NCBI RefSeq assembly: GCF_014636475.1
Contig: NZ_BMEL01000001.1
Location: forward strand, 124,001-188,000
DNA from: Halobacillus andaensis
GTDB lineage: Bacteria > Bacillota > Bacilli > Bacillales > Halobacillaceae
DNA: 64,000 bases
Direction of reading: 5' to 3'
The notes below the pieces were generated by a model, which was not told the origin of the DNA, searched no databases, and worked only from the letters and a program-made list of their open reading frames with translations. Position numbers and translations under genes: made by a program. Positions 8,545-16,553 of the stretch are shown one piece after another. Positions within the stretch are counted from its first letter, which is position 1, and each line of letters starts with the position of its first letter.

Positions 8545-8558
8545 TGCGGAGTTTTTTA
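8532..8558 (+). terminator. Intrinsic terminator after racE
   Basis: Stem CTCCGC/GCGGAG (8532-8537 with 8546-8551) followed by six T. The racE stop codon (8542-8544) lies in the loop. Confidence 0.8.
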
Positions 8559-8628
8559 TTTGTGCATGGTCTATTCCCACAAATAGCTCGTATATATGAT
8601 AGTACAAACTATCATGGGAGGGAAAGGC

Positions 8629-9696
8629 ATGAAAACATGGGGGATTAAGCCCTTATCTATTATTGCTTTTATAAGTATTGGGTTGCTGACAGGCTGCCTG
8701 TTTGAGGGGGAGCAATCCTTAGAGGAGATGGATGGACCTCCTGAGGAAGAAGCAACCAATACAGAGGTAACTAGCGATAATATGGAGAATGATGAGGGAG
8801 AAGACATAGAAGAAGAGACATCAACTACTGTACAAAGAGAGTTATATTTACTTGATTCAAATGGAATGGTCGTTCCTCAAACGCTTGAACTACCAGCGTC
8901 TGAAACAGTGGCGGCACAAGCTTTAGAATATTTAGTGAAAGATGGACCAGTAACAGAGTTATTGCCATCAGGTTTTCAAGCCGTCCTTCCAGCTGGTACT
9001 CAAATACAAGGAGTGAACCTGAAAGACGATGGCACGATGATCGTAGACGTATCTCAAGAATTTGAAGAATACGAAGCGGAAGAAGAAGAAAAAATTCTTC
9101 AAGCGATGACGTATACACTGACACAGTTTGATGGAGTAGATCGGATTAAGCTATGGATAAATGGGCACGAGCAAGAGACAATGCCTGTGAGTGGAACCCC
9201 AATTTCTGAAGGGGTTTCCCGCTCTGACGGGATTAACTATCAAGAAAGTTCAGTGAATGATTTAGTCAATAGTGAGCCTGTAACCGTCTACTATCCTTCT
9301 CAACAGGATGGACAAGAGGTTTACCAAGTTCCAGTTACTACACGAGTCACTAGTGAAGACGACCTTTACACTTCGGTGGTACAATCGCTACTTAATGGCC
9401 CGGAACTTGGTACGTCTCTTTTGCAGCCCTTTAATGCTGGTGCTGAAGTGATGGATACTGAATTAAGTGAAGGTGTGCTGACTGTTTCTTTCAATGAAGC
9501 TATGCTGACTGGAGAAGAAACGAAAGCTCTCTCTGAAGAGGCGCTAACCAGCTTAGTCATGAGTCTAACGAATTTACCTGACGTTGAATCCGTTCAAGTC
9601 AAAGTTGAAGGTGTAGAAGAAGTTTTGAATGAAGCCGGTGAAGTAATAAGCGAACCAGTAACGTTAAATGATGTGACAAAAGTGAAAGGCTTATAA
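8629..9696 (+). CDS. gerM: Spore germination/sporulation lipoprotein GerM
   Basis: A surface lipoprotein of 355 residues. From the ATG at 8629 (GGGAGG and AAAGG upstream) it begins with a lipoprotein signal ending in LLTGC (cysteine about residue 21). An acidic linker follows, then two tandem GerMN (sporulation/germination) domains at roughly 70-195 and 225-345. In B. subtilis GerM is needed for sporulation and works with the SpoIIIA-SpoIIQ channel region. The in-frame ATG at 8596 would put 11 residues before the signal and is less likely. Position between racE and rph is conserved. Confidence 0.92.
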   Translation: MKTWGIKPLSIIAFISIGLLTGCLFEGEQSLEEMDGPPEEEATNTEVTSDNMENDEGEDIEEETSTTVQRELYLLDSNGMVVPQTLELPASETVAAQALEYLVKDGPVTELLPSGFQAVLPAGTQIQGVNLKDDGTMIVDVSQEFEEYEAEEEEKILQAMTYTLTQFDGVDRIKLWINGHEQETMPVSGTPISEGVSRSDGINYQESSVNDLVNSEPVTVYYPSQQDGQEVYQVPVTTRVTSEDDLYTSVVQSLLNGPELGTSLLQPFNAGAEVMDTELSEGVLTVSFNEAMLTGEETKALSEEALTSLVMSLTNLPDVESVQVKVEGVEEVLNEAGEVISEPVTLNDVTKVKGL

Positions 9697-9708
9697 TTTT
9701 ATTCCTGG

Positions 9709-9740
9709 AGAGCCACTCTAAAACATAGTGGCTCTTTTTT
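9709..9740 (+). terminator. Intrinsic terminator after gerM
   Basis: A 9-bp stem AGAGCCACT/AGTGGCTCT (9709-9717 with 9727-9735) followed by T residues. Confidence 0.87.
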
Positions 9741-9814
9741 GATTCTGTAAACCGGAAGTCGATTATGTTAAGATTAGCAAGGATGAACCTTGACTGCATA
9801 AGGAGGAAACGTTA

Positions 9815-10582
9815 ATGAGAAGTGACCAAAGAGAAAATAATGACTTAAGAAAAATTACTATAGAGACAGACTATGTAAAACACCCTGAGGGCTCCGTTTT
9901 AATTAGCTTTGGGGATACAAAAGTTATATGTAACGCAAGTGTTGAAGATCGTGTACCTCCTTTTCTTCGAGGACAAGGTAAAGGTTGGATTACAGCCGAA
10001 TACGCTATGCTTCCTAGAGCAACGGAACAAAGAAACATAAGAGAATCATCAAAAGGAAAAGTGTCTGGCCGTACGATGGAAATTCAACGGCTAATTGGTC
10101 GTTCCTTACGGGCGGTTGTAGATCTTGATAAAATCGGTGAACGAACGCTGTGGGTAGATTGTGATGTTATTCAAGCTGACGGCGGCACAAGAACAGCATC
10201 GATCACTGGTGCGTTTGTGGCCGTGGTTTTAGCATTTGGGAAATTAGTAGATAAAGGCACGATTAAGGAGCTTCCAATACAAGATTATCTAACGGCAATT
10301 TCTGTCGGCGTCATTGAAAATGAAAAAGAAATCTTGGACCTTTGTTATGAAGAAGACAGCAAAGCTGAGGTTGATATGAATGTAGTCATGACTGGCAAAG
10401 GAGAATTTGTTGAGCTTCAAGGAACAGGAGAAGAAGCCACATTCTCAATGAATCAATTACAAAAAATGCTCTCATTAGCTGAAAATGGGGTAAATGAATT
10501 AGTAGGTTTACAAAAAGAAGCGATTGGAAAATGGGCAGAAGTAATCGATCGTAAACAAACTTCCAGCGTAGCAGGTGAATAA
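9815..10582 (+). CDS. rph: Ribonuclease PH
   Basis: A phosphorolytic 3'-5' exoribonuclease that trims tRNA 3' ends. It is 255 residues with the RNase PH fold: [31 protein letters not shown] and the phosphate-site region DADGGTRTA-like ([14 protein letters not shown]). AAGGAGG precedes the ATG. First gene of an rph-rdgB-ysnB cluster as in B. subtilis; rdgB begins 3 bases after the stop. Confidence 0.97.
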   Translation: MRSDQRENNDLRKITIETDYVKHPEGSVLISFGDTKVICNASVEDRVPPFLRGQGKGWITAEYAMLPRATEQRNIRESSKGKVSGRTMEIQRLIGRSLRAVVDLDKIGERTLWVDCDVIQADGGTRTASITGAFVAVVLAFGKLVDKGTIKELPIQDYLTAISVGVIENEKEILDLCYEEDSKAEVDMNVVMTGKGEFVELQGTGEEATFSMNQLQKMLSLAENGVNELVGLQKEAIGKWAEVIDRKQTSSVAGE

Positions 10583-10585
10583 TTG

Positions 10586-11182
10586 ATGAAGGAACTTGTC
10601 GTAGCTACTAAAAACGAAGGTAAAGTGGCAGAATTTCGGTCTATGTTTTCTAAGTATGGAATTGAGGTAAAATCATTATTAGACTTCAATGAACCAATCA
10701 AGGACATTGTGGAAGACGGGGATACTTTTGAAGAGAATGCAGCAATTAAAGCTGAAGCTATAGCCTTCCAATATGAAATCCCTGTCGTGGCTGATGACTC
10801 TGGATTAGAAATTGATGCTTTAAATGGGGAACCAGGCATTTACTCAGCAAGATATGCCGGCGAAGAGAAAAATGATCAAAAAAACCTTGAGAAGGTACTT
10901 AGCCAGATGGAGGGTGTACCAGAAAGTGAACGCACAGCTAGATTCGTTTGTGCGGTAGCTGTCGCTCGTCCAAATCACGAGACATTTGTGAAAAGAGGAA
11001 CATGTGAAGGGGTAATTGCCAATTGCCCGCGCGGTACTGAAGGATTTGGATACGATCCAATTTTTATTCCTAAAGGATCAAATCGTACGATGGCTGAGCA
11101 TTCAGCAGAGGAAAAAAATTCGATCAGTCATCGCAAAAATGCTATTGTAAAGATAGAGCAATGGCTGCAACAACTTTCCTAA
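10586..11182 (+). CDS. rdgB: XTP/dITP pyrophosphatase (RdgB/HAM1)
   Basis: A house-cleaning nucleotide pyrophosphatase that hydrolyses (d)ITP and (d)XTP to monophosphates. It is 198 residues with the family motifs: ATKNEGKVAEF at the start, the metal/substrate region ADDSGLEIDALNGEPG, GFGYDPIF and a C-terminal SHR. An in-frame TTG lies 3 bases upstream of the ATG, which directly follows the rph stop. This is ysnA in older B. subtilis nomenclature. Confidence 0.95.
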   Translation: MKELVVATKNEGKVAEFRSMFSKYGIEVKSLLDFNEPIKDIVEDGDTFEENAAIKAEAIAFQYEIPVVADDSGLEIDALNGEPGIYSARYAGEEKNDQKNLEKVLSQMEGVPESERTARFVCAVAVARPNHETFVKRGTCEGVIANCPRGTEGFGYDPIFIPKGSNRTMAEHSAEEKNSISHRKNAIVKIEQWLQQLS

Positions 11183-11194
11183 GAGGTGATCACC

Positions 11195-11719
11195 ATGCCA
11201 AAAGTTTTAATTATAAGTGATACTCACGGACTCACTGATGAAATTTCTGAGGTTAAACAACGTCACCAGGACGTAGATGCGATGATCCACTGTGGAGATT
11301 CTGAGTTAGATTGGGACTCTAAAGAACTAAAAGGTTTCTACTATGCCAAAGGGAACTGTGATTTTGAAGCTGAAATGGAAAATGAACAAGTTTTTTCGGT
11401 AGGGGATGTAACCTTTTTGGTCGTTCATGGTCATTTGCATCAAGTGAAATCCACACTGATGCCTCTATCCTACCGGGCGGAAGAAACGGGCGCCTCTGTC
11501 GCATGTTTTGGACACTCCCATATGGCAGGAGCAGAAAAGGTTGACAACAAGCTTTTTATTAACCCGGGAAGTGCCCATCTTCCTCGTGACCGTAAAGAGC
11601 CAACCTATGCCATTCTAGAGTGGGAAGACTTAAATAAGGTTAACCTGCAATTTTATCATGTAAACGGCGAACCATTGCCGGAGCTTAAAATGGAAACATC
11701 ACTTACAGCAAAGAATTAA
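11195..11719 (+). CDS. ysnB: YfcE/YsnB-type metallophosphoesterase
   Basis: A 174-residue phosphodiesterase of the calcineurin-like superfamily. Metal-binding motifs appear in order: DTHG (residues 10-13), HCGDSE, GNCD, VVHGH and GHSH. The ATG at 11195 has AGAGGTGA upstream; the in-frame GTG at 11186 lies inside that ribosome site. It is the last gene of the rph cluster. Physiological substrate is not known from sequence. Confidence 0.9.
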   Translation: MPKVLIISDTHGLTDEISEVKQRHQDVDAMIHCGDSELDWDSKELKGFYYAKGNCDFEAEMENEQVFSVGDVTFLVVHGHLHQVKSTLMPLSYRAEETGASVACFGHSHMAGAEKVDNKLFINPGSAHLPRDRKEPTYAILEWEDLNKVNLQFYHVNGEPLPELKMETSLTAKN

Positions 11720-11731
11720 ATTCTTTGCTGT
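11705..11731. other. Perfect 11-bp inverted repeat at the ysnB stop
   Basis: ACAGCAAAGAA (11705-11715) pairs perfectly with TTCTTTGCTGT (11721-11731) across a five-base loop, and the ysnB stop is in it. No U tract follows on either strand, so it may be an mRNA 3' end or a protein site, not a clear intrinsic terminator. Confidence 0.5.
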
Positions 11732-11738
11732 GAGGTTG

Positions 11739-11767
11739 TTGACAAACAGCTAATAAATTTATATACT
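11739..11767 (+). promoter_or_regulatory. Strong SigA promoter of the tRNA pair
   Basis: A consensus TTGACA (11739-11744), a 17-base spacer and TATACT (11762-11767). It implies a leader of about 100 bases before tRNA-Gly, in which no other gene was recognised. Confidence 0.8.
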
Positions 11768-11873
11768 TATTCTTGTCCGAAAAAACAGGGCATTACATAA
11801 TTATTTTACAACACTGCTTCAGCTTCATTTAGAAGAGGTATGAAAGAACATGGCTAATGAAATTTTATTTAAT

Positions 11874-11947
11874 GCGGGTGTAGTTTAATGGTAAAACCTC
11901 AGCCTTCCAAGCTGATGACGAGGGTTCGATTCCCTTCACCCGCTCCA
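11874..11947 (+). tRNA. tRNA-Gly (anticodon UCC)
   Basis: A cloverleaf is readable: acceptor GCGGGTG/CACCCGC, anticodon stem TCAGC/GCTGA with loop CTTCCAA (UCC at its centre) and T-loop GGTTCGATTCC. The discriminator is T and the 3' CCA is encoded (11945-11947). Confidence 0.97.
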
Positions 11948-11970
11948 TTACAATATACATACTATTTTTT

Positions 11971-12044
11971 GTCCCAGTAGCTCAGCTGGATAGAGCAACA
12001 GCCTTCTAAGCTGTGGGTCGCAGGTTCGAATCCTGCCTGGGACG
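11971..12044 (+). tRNA. tRNA-Arg (anticodon UCU)
   Basis: Acceptor GTCCCAG/CTGGGAC, D-arm AGCTCAGCTGGATAGAGC, anticodon stem ACAGC/GCTGT with loop CTTCTAA (UCU), and T-arm CAGGTTCGAATCCTG. The discriminator is G. The next three bases are CTA, so CCA is not encoded and must be added by CCA nucleotidyltransferase. Confidence 0.97.
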
Positions 12045-12052
12045 CTAACTCC

Positions 12053-12096
12053 AAAAACGCTGAATCTCTTGTGTATCAAGGGATTCAGCGTTTTTC
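12053..12096 (+). terminator. Intrinsic terminator of the tRNA operon
   Basis: A long stem: AAAAACGCTGAATC pairs perfectly with GATTCAGCGTTTTT and continues inward with CTTG/CAAG, ending in a T run. Confidence 0.9.
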
Positions 12097-12212
12097 TTGT
12101 TTTAATATATAAATAGCTTAACACCAATTTTCTGTCCTATACTGGGATTTGATACAATAGAGATAAATTTTTGTGAAAATAAACTAACTATACTATTTAA
12201 GGAGATCTATAT

Positions 12213-13433
12213 TTGTGGAAGTTCTTCAAGAGACCAATAGTGATTATTATTATAATAGCTTTAGGAATAGGAATTTTTATTTCTAAAACGGATTTTTCAC
12301 CTTCAGACCCATTGATTGAAGAGGCGGAGAAGCACATAGGAATTGCACACCGGGAAGGTGGAGCATTCCCGGAGCAAGGCTTTGACAGTTCAGGTTTTGT
12401 TCAATACGTCTTTAATGAAGTGCTCGGTTTTATGCTTCCTCGTACTCTAGATCAACAAATGGAACAAGGTAAAGAAGTGAATCGTGAAGACATTGAAGAA
12501 GGTGATGTCTTGTTCTTCAGTAAAGATGGTGGAAGCGTTTCTCATTCGGCCATCTATATGGGAGATGATCGGCTTATCCATCCTACCGTTTCAAAAGGAG
12601 TAGAAGTAACCCATTTTAATGATAACAGCTATTGGAGCGGCAACTTCATTGAAGCAAGGAGAATATCAGAACCGCCTGATATAGCTGAAGATAACGATAT
12701 TGTGGCTGTGGCTCAGCAATATCTAGATGTTCCTTATGAATTTGGAGGAGAAACACCAAATGGCTTTGACTGTTCTGGTTTTGTGCAGTATGTGTTTGAT
12801 GAAGTAAGTGATATTTATCTGCCACGAACTACCGATCAGCAGTGGCAAGCGGGTGAAGAAGTAAATATAGAAGATATACAGCCAGGCGATGTTTTATTTT
12901 ATAGTGATACGTACCGCGAAGGGATCTCTCATAATGGAATTTATATAGGAGGCGGTCAATTCATCCACGCTTCAAGAACTCAGGAAGTCACGACATCCTA
13001 CGTGAGTGAAGAATATTGGCAGGAGAAATTCACGGGCGTTAAAAGGTTTAATCAGCTGAAAGTTTCTAGTGACGATCCCGTCGTATCTGAAGCTGCCAGG
13101 TACATCGGAGAAGTCCCGTATCAAAGTGGAGGGACAACCCGCGCAGGATTTGATACAGCTGGATTTATTCAATATGTGTTCCGTGAAGCAGAAGGGATCC
13201 AACTTCCGCGAACTGCTGATGAGCAGTGGGAAAAGGGCGCACATATTGATAAGGAAGACCTTCAACCAGGAGACCTCGTGTTTCTCGAAGCCACTCATTT
13301 AAATCCTGCAATTTATGTTGGAAATCATCAAGTCGTTCACGTGACGCCAGATGATGGTGTGACAGTGACGAATATCGAAGCTAGCAATTACTGGGGACCG
13401 AAGTTTTTTGGTGCGAAACGAGTGGAAAAATGA
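12213..13433 (+). CDS. Membrane-anchored protein with three NlpC/P60 domains, two of them degenerate
   Basis: A 406-residue putative cell-wall endopeptidase. An N-terminal membrane helix (residues 8-24) is followed by three tandem NlpC/P60 domains of about 120 residues. The middle domain keeps the catalytic cysteine (FDCSGFVQYVF, Cys187) and histidine (GISHNGIYIG, His240). In the first domain the cysteine position is serine (Ser59) while the histidine remains (His111). In the third the cysteine is threonine (Thr315) and the histidine position reads asparagine (Asn364). Hydrolysis of peptidoglycan stem peptides is therefore expected only from the middle domain; the outer ones may bind wall peptides. 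The start is TTG behind AAGGAG. It is flanked by terminators and appears monocistronic. Specific cleavage site is not predictable. Confidence 0.88.
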   Translation: MWKFFKRPIVIIIIIALGIGIFISKTDFSPSDPLIEEAEKHIGIAHREGGAFPEQGFDSSGFVQYVFNEVLGFMLPRTLDQQMEQGKEVNREDIEEGDVLFFSKDGGSVSHSAIYMGDDRLIHPTVSKGVEVTHFNDNSYWSGNFIEARRISEPPDIAEDNDIVAVAQQYLDVPYEFGGETPNGFDCSGFVQYVFDEVSDIYLPRTTDQQWQAGEEVNIEDIQPGDVLFYSDTYREGISHNGIYIGGGQFIHASRTQEVTTSYVSEEYWQEKFTGVKRFNQLKVSSDDPVVSEAARYIGEVPYQSGGTTRAGFDTAGFIQYVFREAEGIQLPRTADEQWEKGAHIDKEDLQPGDLVFLEATHLNPAIYVGNHQVVHVTPDDGVTVTNIEASNYWGPKFFGAKRVEK

Positions 13434-13467
13434 GTAAGGTCTCTCGTCAAAATTTACGAACTCCCCT

Positions 13468-13506
13468 AAAAATGCTGAATCCTTAAAAAGGTTCAGCATT
13501 TTTTTA
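13468..13506 (+). terminator. Intrinsic terminator after the NlpC/P60 gene
   Basis: Stem AATGCTGAA(T)CC/GG(T)TCAGCATT (13471-13482 with 13490-13500) followed by a T run. Confidence 0.87.
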
Positions 13507-13564
13507 TATTGTAAAACTAATTAAGGTGATCGGGTAATATAGTGTAAATAGAGGAGGGGGAAGC

Positions 13565-14368
13565 CTGATCATTATCTTCGAGCAAACGAGTCATGTTAAC
13601 TGGTGGGCAATTGCAGGATCAATCGCTTCGGTTTTGGCGGCAATTGTTGCAGTGATTACGGTGTGGTTTCAAAAGTATAAATACGATAAGGAAAGAAAAC
13701 CTATAATTTCTCCCTTGGTAAAGAAGTATGAATTAACCATTGTAGACATATTAACGGATTGGGAGACTCGTCGTAAAGTAGATAAGAAGTGGTCAGAGAT
13801 TACTTTTCAACTTAAAAACTTTGGTAAAGAGCCAGTTATTGATATGAACTATAGGTATTCATTTAAAAACTACGAAATCATTAAAACTTACCTTAAGAAT
13901 ATCCAATTAAATAATGAATGTAACTTAGAACTCAAAGAACCGACGTTCATTAAAAGAAAAAAAGAGTTACTTTTAAAAGAGGCATCATTAACCGGTATTG
14001 ACGGGGAAATGAAAATTAATTATAAGATTAGCAGGCCTATTTTAAATGGAAATCCTATTAGTCCTGAGAAAGAGATCGAGGTGAACCTGCCCAGTTACTT
14101 TATTATTCTAACTAATTTTTTACTAAAAAACCCTAACAGTAGATTGGATTTTTTCTCTTTATCAAGTATTCCTTTTCCAAAGTTAGAGTTAACGATTTAT
14201 TGTAAAGACACGGATCAAAGGATTTGGATGACCGTTTATGAATTATATTGGGATAGTAGAATGAGCAGTTCATTAGGTATTAACGGCGGCCATTATCAAC
14301 TGATATTAAATTCAAAACATACTTTTACGAAGAAAATGAAAAAGAGGAATATCTTTCTAATAAGTTAA
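13565..14368 (+). CDS. Unrecognised protein with one N-terminal membrane helix
   Basis: I do not recognise this protein. The frame is open upstream of the TTG at 13634, and that start would cut a clear membrane helix (WWAIAGSIASVLAAIVAVITVWF). A strong GAGGAGGGGG at about 13551-13560 lies just before a CTG at 13565, then ATC and ATT codons; no ATG, GTG or TTG fits in frame. I therefore give the CTG-based 267-residue version, with uncertain start. After the helix comes a charged, Lys/Glu-rich cytoplasmic part of about 220 residues with beta-rich composition. There is no operon partner: terminators lie on both sides. It could be an accessory gene acquired with its neighbours. Confidence 0.6.
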   Translation: MIIIFEQTSHVNWWAIAGSIASVLAAIVAVITVWFQKYKYDKERKPIISPLVKKYELTIVDILTDWETRRKVDKKWSEITFQLKNFGKEPVIDMNYRYSFKNYEIIKTYLKNIQLNNECNLELKEPTFIKRKKELLLKEASLTGIDGEMKINYKISRPILNGNPISPEKEIEVNLPSYFIILTNFLLKNPNSRLDFFSLSSIPFPKLELTIYCKDTDQRIWMTVYELYWDSRMSSSLGINGGHYQLILNSKHTFTKKMKKRNIFLIS

Positions 14369-14370
14369 CA

Positions 14371-14420
14371 AAAGAAGACAAACCAAATTTTAACGTTTGA
14401 ATTGTCTTCTTTATATTTTT
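14371..14420 (+). terminator. Intrinsic terminator
   Basis: Stem AAAGAAGACAA/TTGTCTTCTTT (14371-14381 with 14402-14412), then TATATTTTTT. Confidence 0.75.
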
Positions 14421-14516
14421 TAAATGATTGCCGGATTATCGTTCGACCTGATTTTCATGAAGCCTCTTACCGCGACATAGGTATAGAGTAAGATATCAAC
14501 CCTAAGGAGAATAGAC

Positions 14517-15119
14517 ATGAAAGTTCTCTATAAAAAAATGATGGCTATCGTTGTAGGGAGTTTGCTCTTATCTGTAGGAATCAATTTATTTCTCATTCCT
14601 GATCGAGTGTTAGACGGAGGAGTGATCGGGCTTGGATTAATCGCAAACTATATGTGGAATATAAAAGTAGGCTTTACGATTATTTGTATTAGTTTTCCGA
14701 TCTTTATGCTGGCATGGTTTAATTTTCGTTCTTACTTCTATAACAGCTTACATGGATTATTAATTTCGTCTTTTCTCATAGACTTTTTTAGCAATGTGAG
14801 AGCTTATCACTTTCCATTAGATCCTGCCATAAGTTCTATTATTGGCGGGATATTCGTCGGAGGTGGTATCGGATATATGCTGAGACATCAGACAAGCACT
14901 GGTGGAACAGATTTACTCGCTCAAATGATTGCCAAGCTTTTTAAACTCAATGTTGGTTTCGTTATATTATTTATCGATTTGGCTGTGATCATAGCAGGAG
15001 GTTACTTGTTTTCCGCTCAAACTTTAATGTTATCAATTATTACTATTTCTAGTGTGGCACTAACAACAATGCTAATCACATCTAATAAAGTAACATCTCT
15101 TTTCACTCATTTTGGGTAA
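14517..15119 (+). CDS. YitT-family (DUF161) membrane protein, short form
   Basis: An integral membrane protein of 200 residues with about five or six helices. Family hallmarks are the LIPDRVLDGGVIGLGLI block near the N-terminus and the repeat GGIFVGGGIGYMLRHQTSTGGTDLLA. Most YitT proteins are around 280 residues and carry a C-terminal cytosolic DUF2179 domain; here the chain ends after the membrane part. The ATG follows CCTAAGGAG. Function of the family is unknown. It stands alone between two non-coding stretches. Confidence 0.82.
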   Translation: MKVLYKKMMAIVVGSLLLSVGINLFLIPDRVLDGGVIGLGLIANYMWNIKVGFTIICISFPIFMLAWFNFRSYFYNSLHGLLISSFLIDFFSNVRAYHFPLDPAISSIIGGIFVGGGIGYMLRHQTSTGGTDLLAQMIAKLFKLNVGFVILFIDLAVIIAGGYLFSAQTLMLSIITISSVALTTMLITSNKVTSLFTHFG

Positions 15120-15400
15120 CAGGTTTAGAAAAGTGTGGTGAAATGAAATGAAGCGACGTTATGTGCTATAATTGCCGCAATACATACTTCGAAGATAGTA
15201 GAGAAAAAGAGGCGTCTAGATCGACGCCTCTTATCTGTTCTATATTTATTAGGGGGGGTACGTTAATAGCTGTTCGGCCTCCTATTTTAATATACGGGTG
15301 TCCACGAAAATTTATATTTGAATTTGTGAGTTTTCGTTTAATGGTGGACCAATTGGATAGAATAAATGGGTGATGGTAAAGAAAATAGGAAGGGTGTCTT
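15120..15400. other. Spacer with a 10-bp hairpin; no supported gene
   Basis: Contains a perfect inverted repeat, AAGAGGCGTC/GACGCCTCTT (15207-15216 with 15223-15232), with an A-rich run on its left that would read as a U tract on the minus strand. The rest holds short open frames on both strands without a ribosome site; I do not support any of them. The ysoA promoter should lie near its right end. Confidence 0.5.
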
Positions 15401-16381
15401 ATGGAAAAACATAACGGGGATATTGTATTGTTCCCAAAATGGAAATCGACATTAGAAAACACTGGATTTCAAGCGGTTAAAGAAAAAAGGTATAAAGATG
15501 CCGTGGAAAGTTTTGTACCACTTGTAGAACACCAAGTAGCTAATCATGAGGTTATTACAGGGCTGCTAATGAGTTGGATTGAATTAGGTAATTATGCGGA
15601 AGCTGAAGATTTGTGTCAAGAACAGATGAAAAATGAAGAAGATCATTATTATGAGTATCTACATATATATATTACGATTTTGTTCCAGTCTAATCGTTAT
15701 CGAGAATTAGTTGATCTAATAGACGAAGTATTTGAGACAGAAGATGTTCCGACTCAGAACAGAACACAGTTATGGCAGATGTATGAAGTGACGAAAAAGC
15801 TTCTGCAAGATGTACATAAAAAAGAGAGTGATCAGCTCATCGATGAGTTGAAAAAGGCTATGGAGAAAGGTGACCTTCACAAACAATGGGTAGCTGTTAA
15901 CCAGTTGAAGAAGCAGCCTTTACCTTCAGATTTAACGTCCTTTCAAGAGTGGCTGGTTGATGAGAAAGTACATCCGATTATAAAGACAGGGATTGTTTTC
16001 TGGCTAAGAGATGAGGGGTTTTCAGAAGAAGTAGCTATTCAAAAATTTGGTCATCAAGTGAGAATATCTCCTTCTAAATTAAACAGCTTTCAATCTGATT
16101 ATATTATTCAGCAAATAAAAATGAGACTGGGTTCTATAGAACAAAGCAATCCAACGATGTTTAAATTGATCAATGATTTGTTAAAACATTATTGTTATGT
16201 CAGATACCCACTATTTCCTTCTGAAGAAGAAGTCGATAATATTGTTGAAGCGTTGAAGCAGTTAGGTCATGATTATCTTCAATTACCTTATGAGGCACAA
16301 GATAATATGCCAGAAGTAGCTAGATATAAGGAAGAAATTGAACTTTGTGAGCAGCATTATATGATTCTAATAGGGGAGTAA
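15401..16381 (+). CDS. ysoA: TPR-like protein YsoA
   Basis: A 326-residue soluble protein. The N-terminal third (about 15-130) is helical with tetratricopeptide-like pairs (KEKRYKDAVESFVPLV, ELGNYAEAEDLC, QSNRYRELVDLI). The remainder is also mainly helical and acidic. The location directly upstream of tig matches B. subtilis ysoA. GGAAGGGTG precedes the ATG. No enzymatic motif is visible; a protein-interaction role is inferred only from the repeats. Confidence 0.82.
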   Translation: MEKHNGDIVLFPKWKSTLENTGFQAVKEKRYKDAVESFVPLVEHQVANHEVITGLLMSWIELGNYAEAEDLCQEQMKNEEDHYYEYLHIYITILFQSNRYRELVDLIDEVFETEDVPTQNRTQLWQMYEVTKKLLQDVHKKESDQLIDELKKAMEKGDLHKQWVAVNQLKKQPLPSDLTSFQEWLVDEKVHPIIKTGIVFWLRDEGFSEEVAIQKFGHQVRISPSKLNSFQSDYIIQQIKMRLGSIEQSNPTMFKLINDLLKHYCYVRYPLFPSEEEVDNIVEALKQLGHDYLQLPYEAQDNMPEVARYKEEIELCEQHYMILIGE

Positions 16382-16424
16382 TCCTTTTTTCATTAAGTTT
16401 TTGCTCGTAGCTATAGGACAATTG

Positions 16425-16452
16425 TTGAAAGCACGTTACATTATGTTATAAT
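16425..16452 (+). promoter_or_regulatory. SigA promoter of tig
   Basis: TTGAAA (16425-16430), 16-base spacer and consensus TATAAT (16447-16452), about 100 bases ahead of the tig ATG. Confidence 0.75.
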
Positions 16453-16553
16453 GTAATGGTTGCAAATGAGATTCGTTGAAAATAGAATCATAGAAACAAT
16501 CATTGATCGTCATTTGGCGAACAGGAAATTATAGATGTTGGAGGGAATTTTTT

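Noticed and set aside
15161-15373. A 70-codon forward open frame and a minus-strand frame ahead of ysoA
   Set aside because: No ribosome site, unusual composition, and it spans a hairpin; neither strand gives a recognisable protein.
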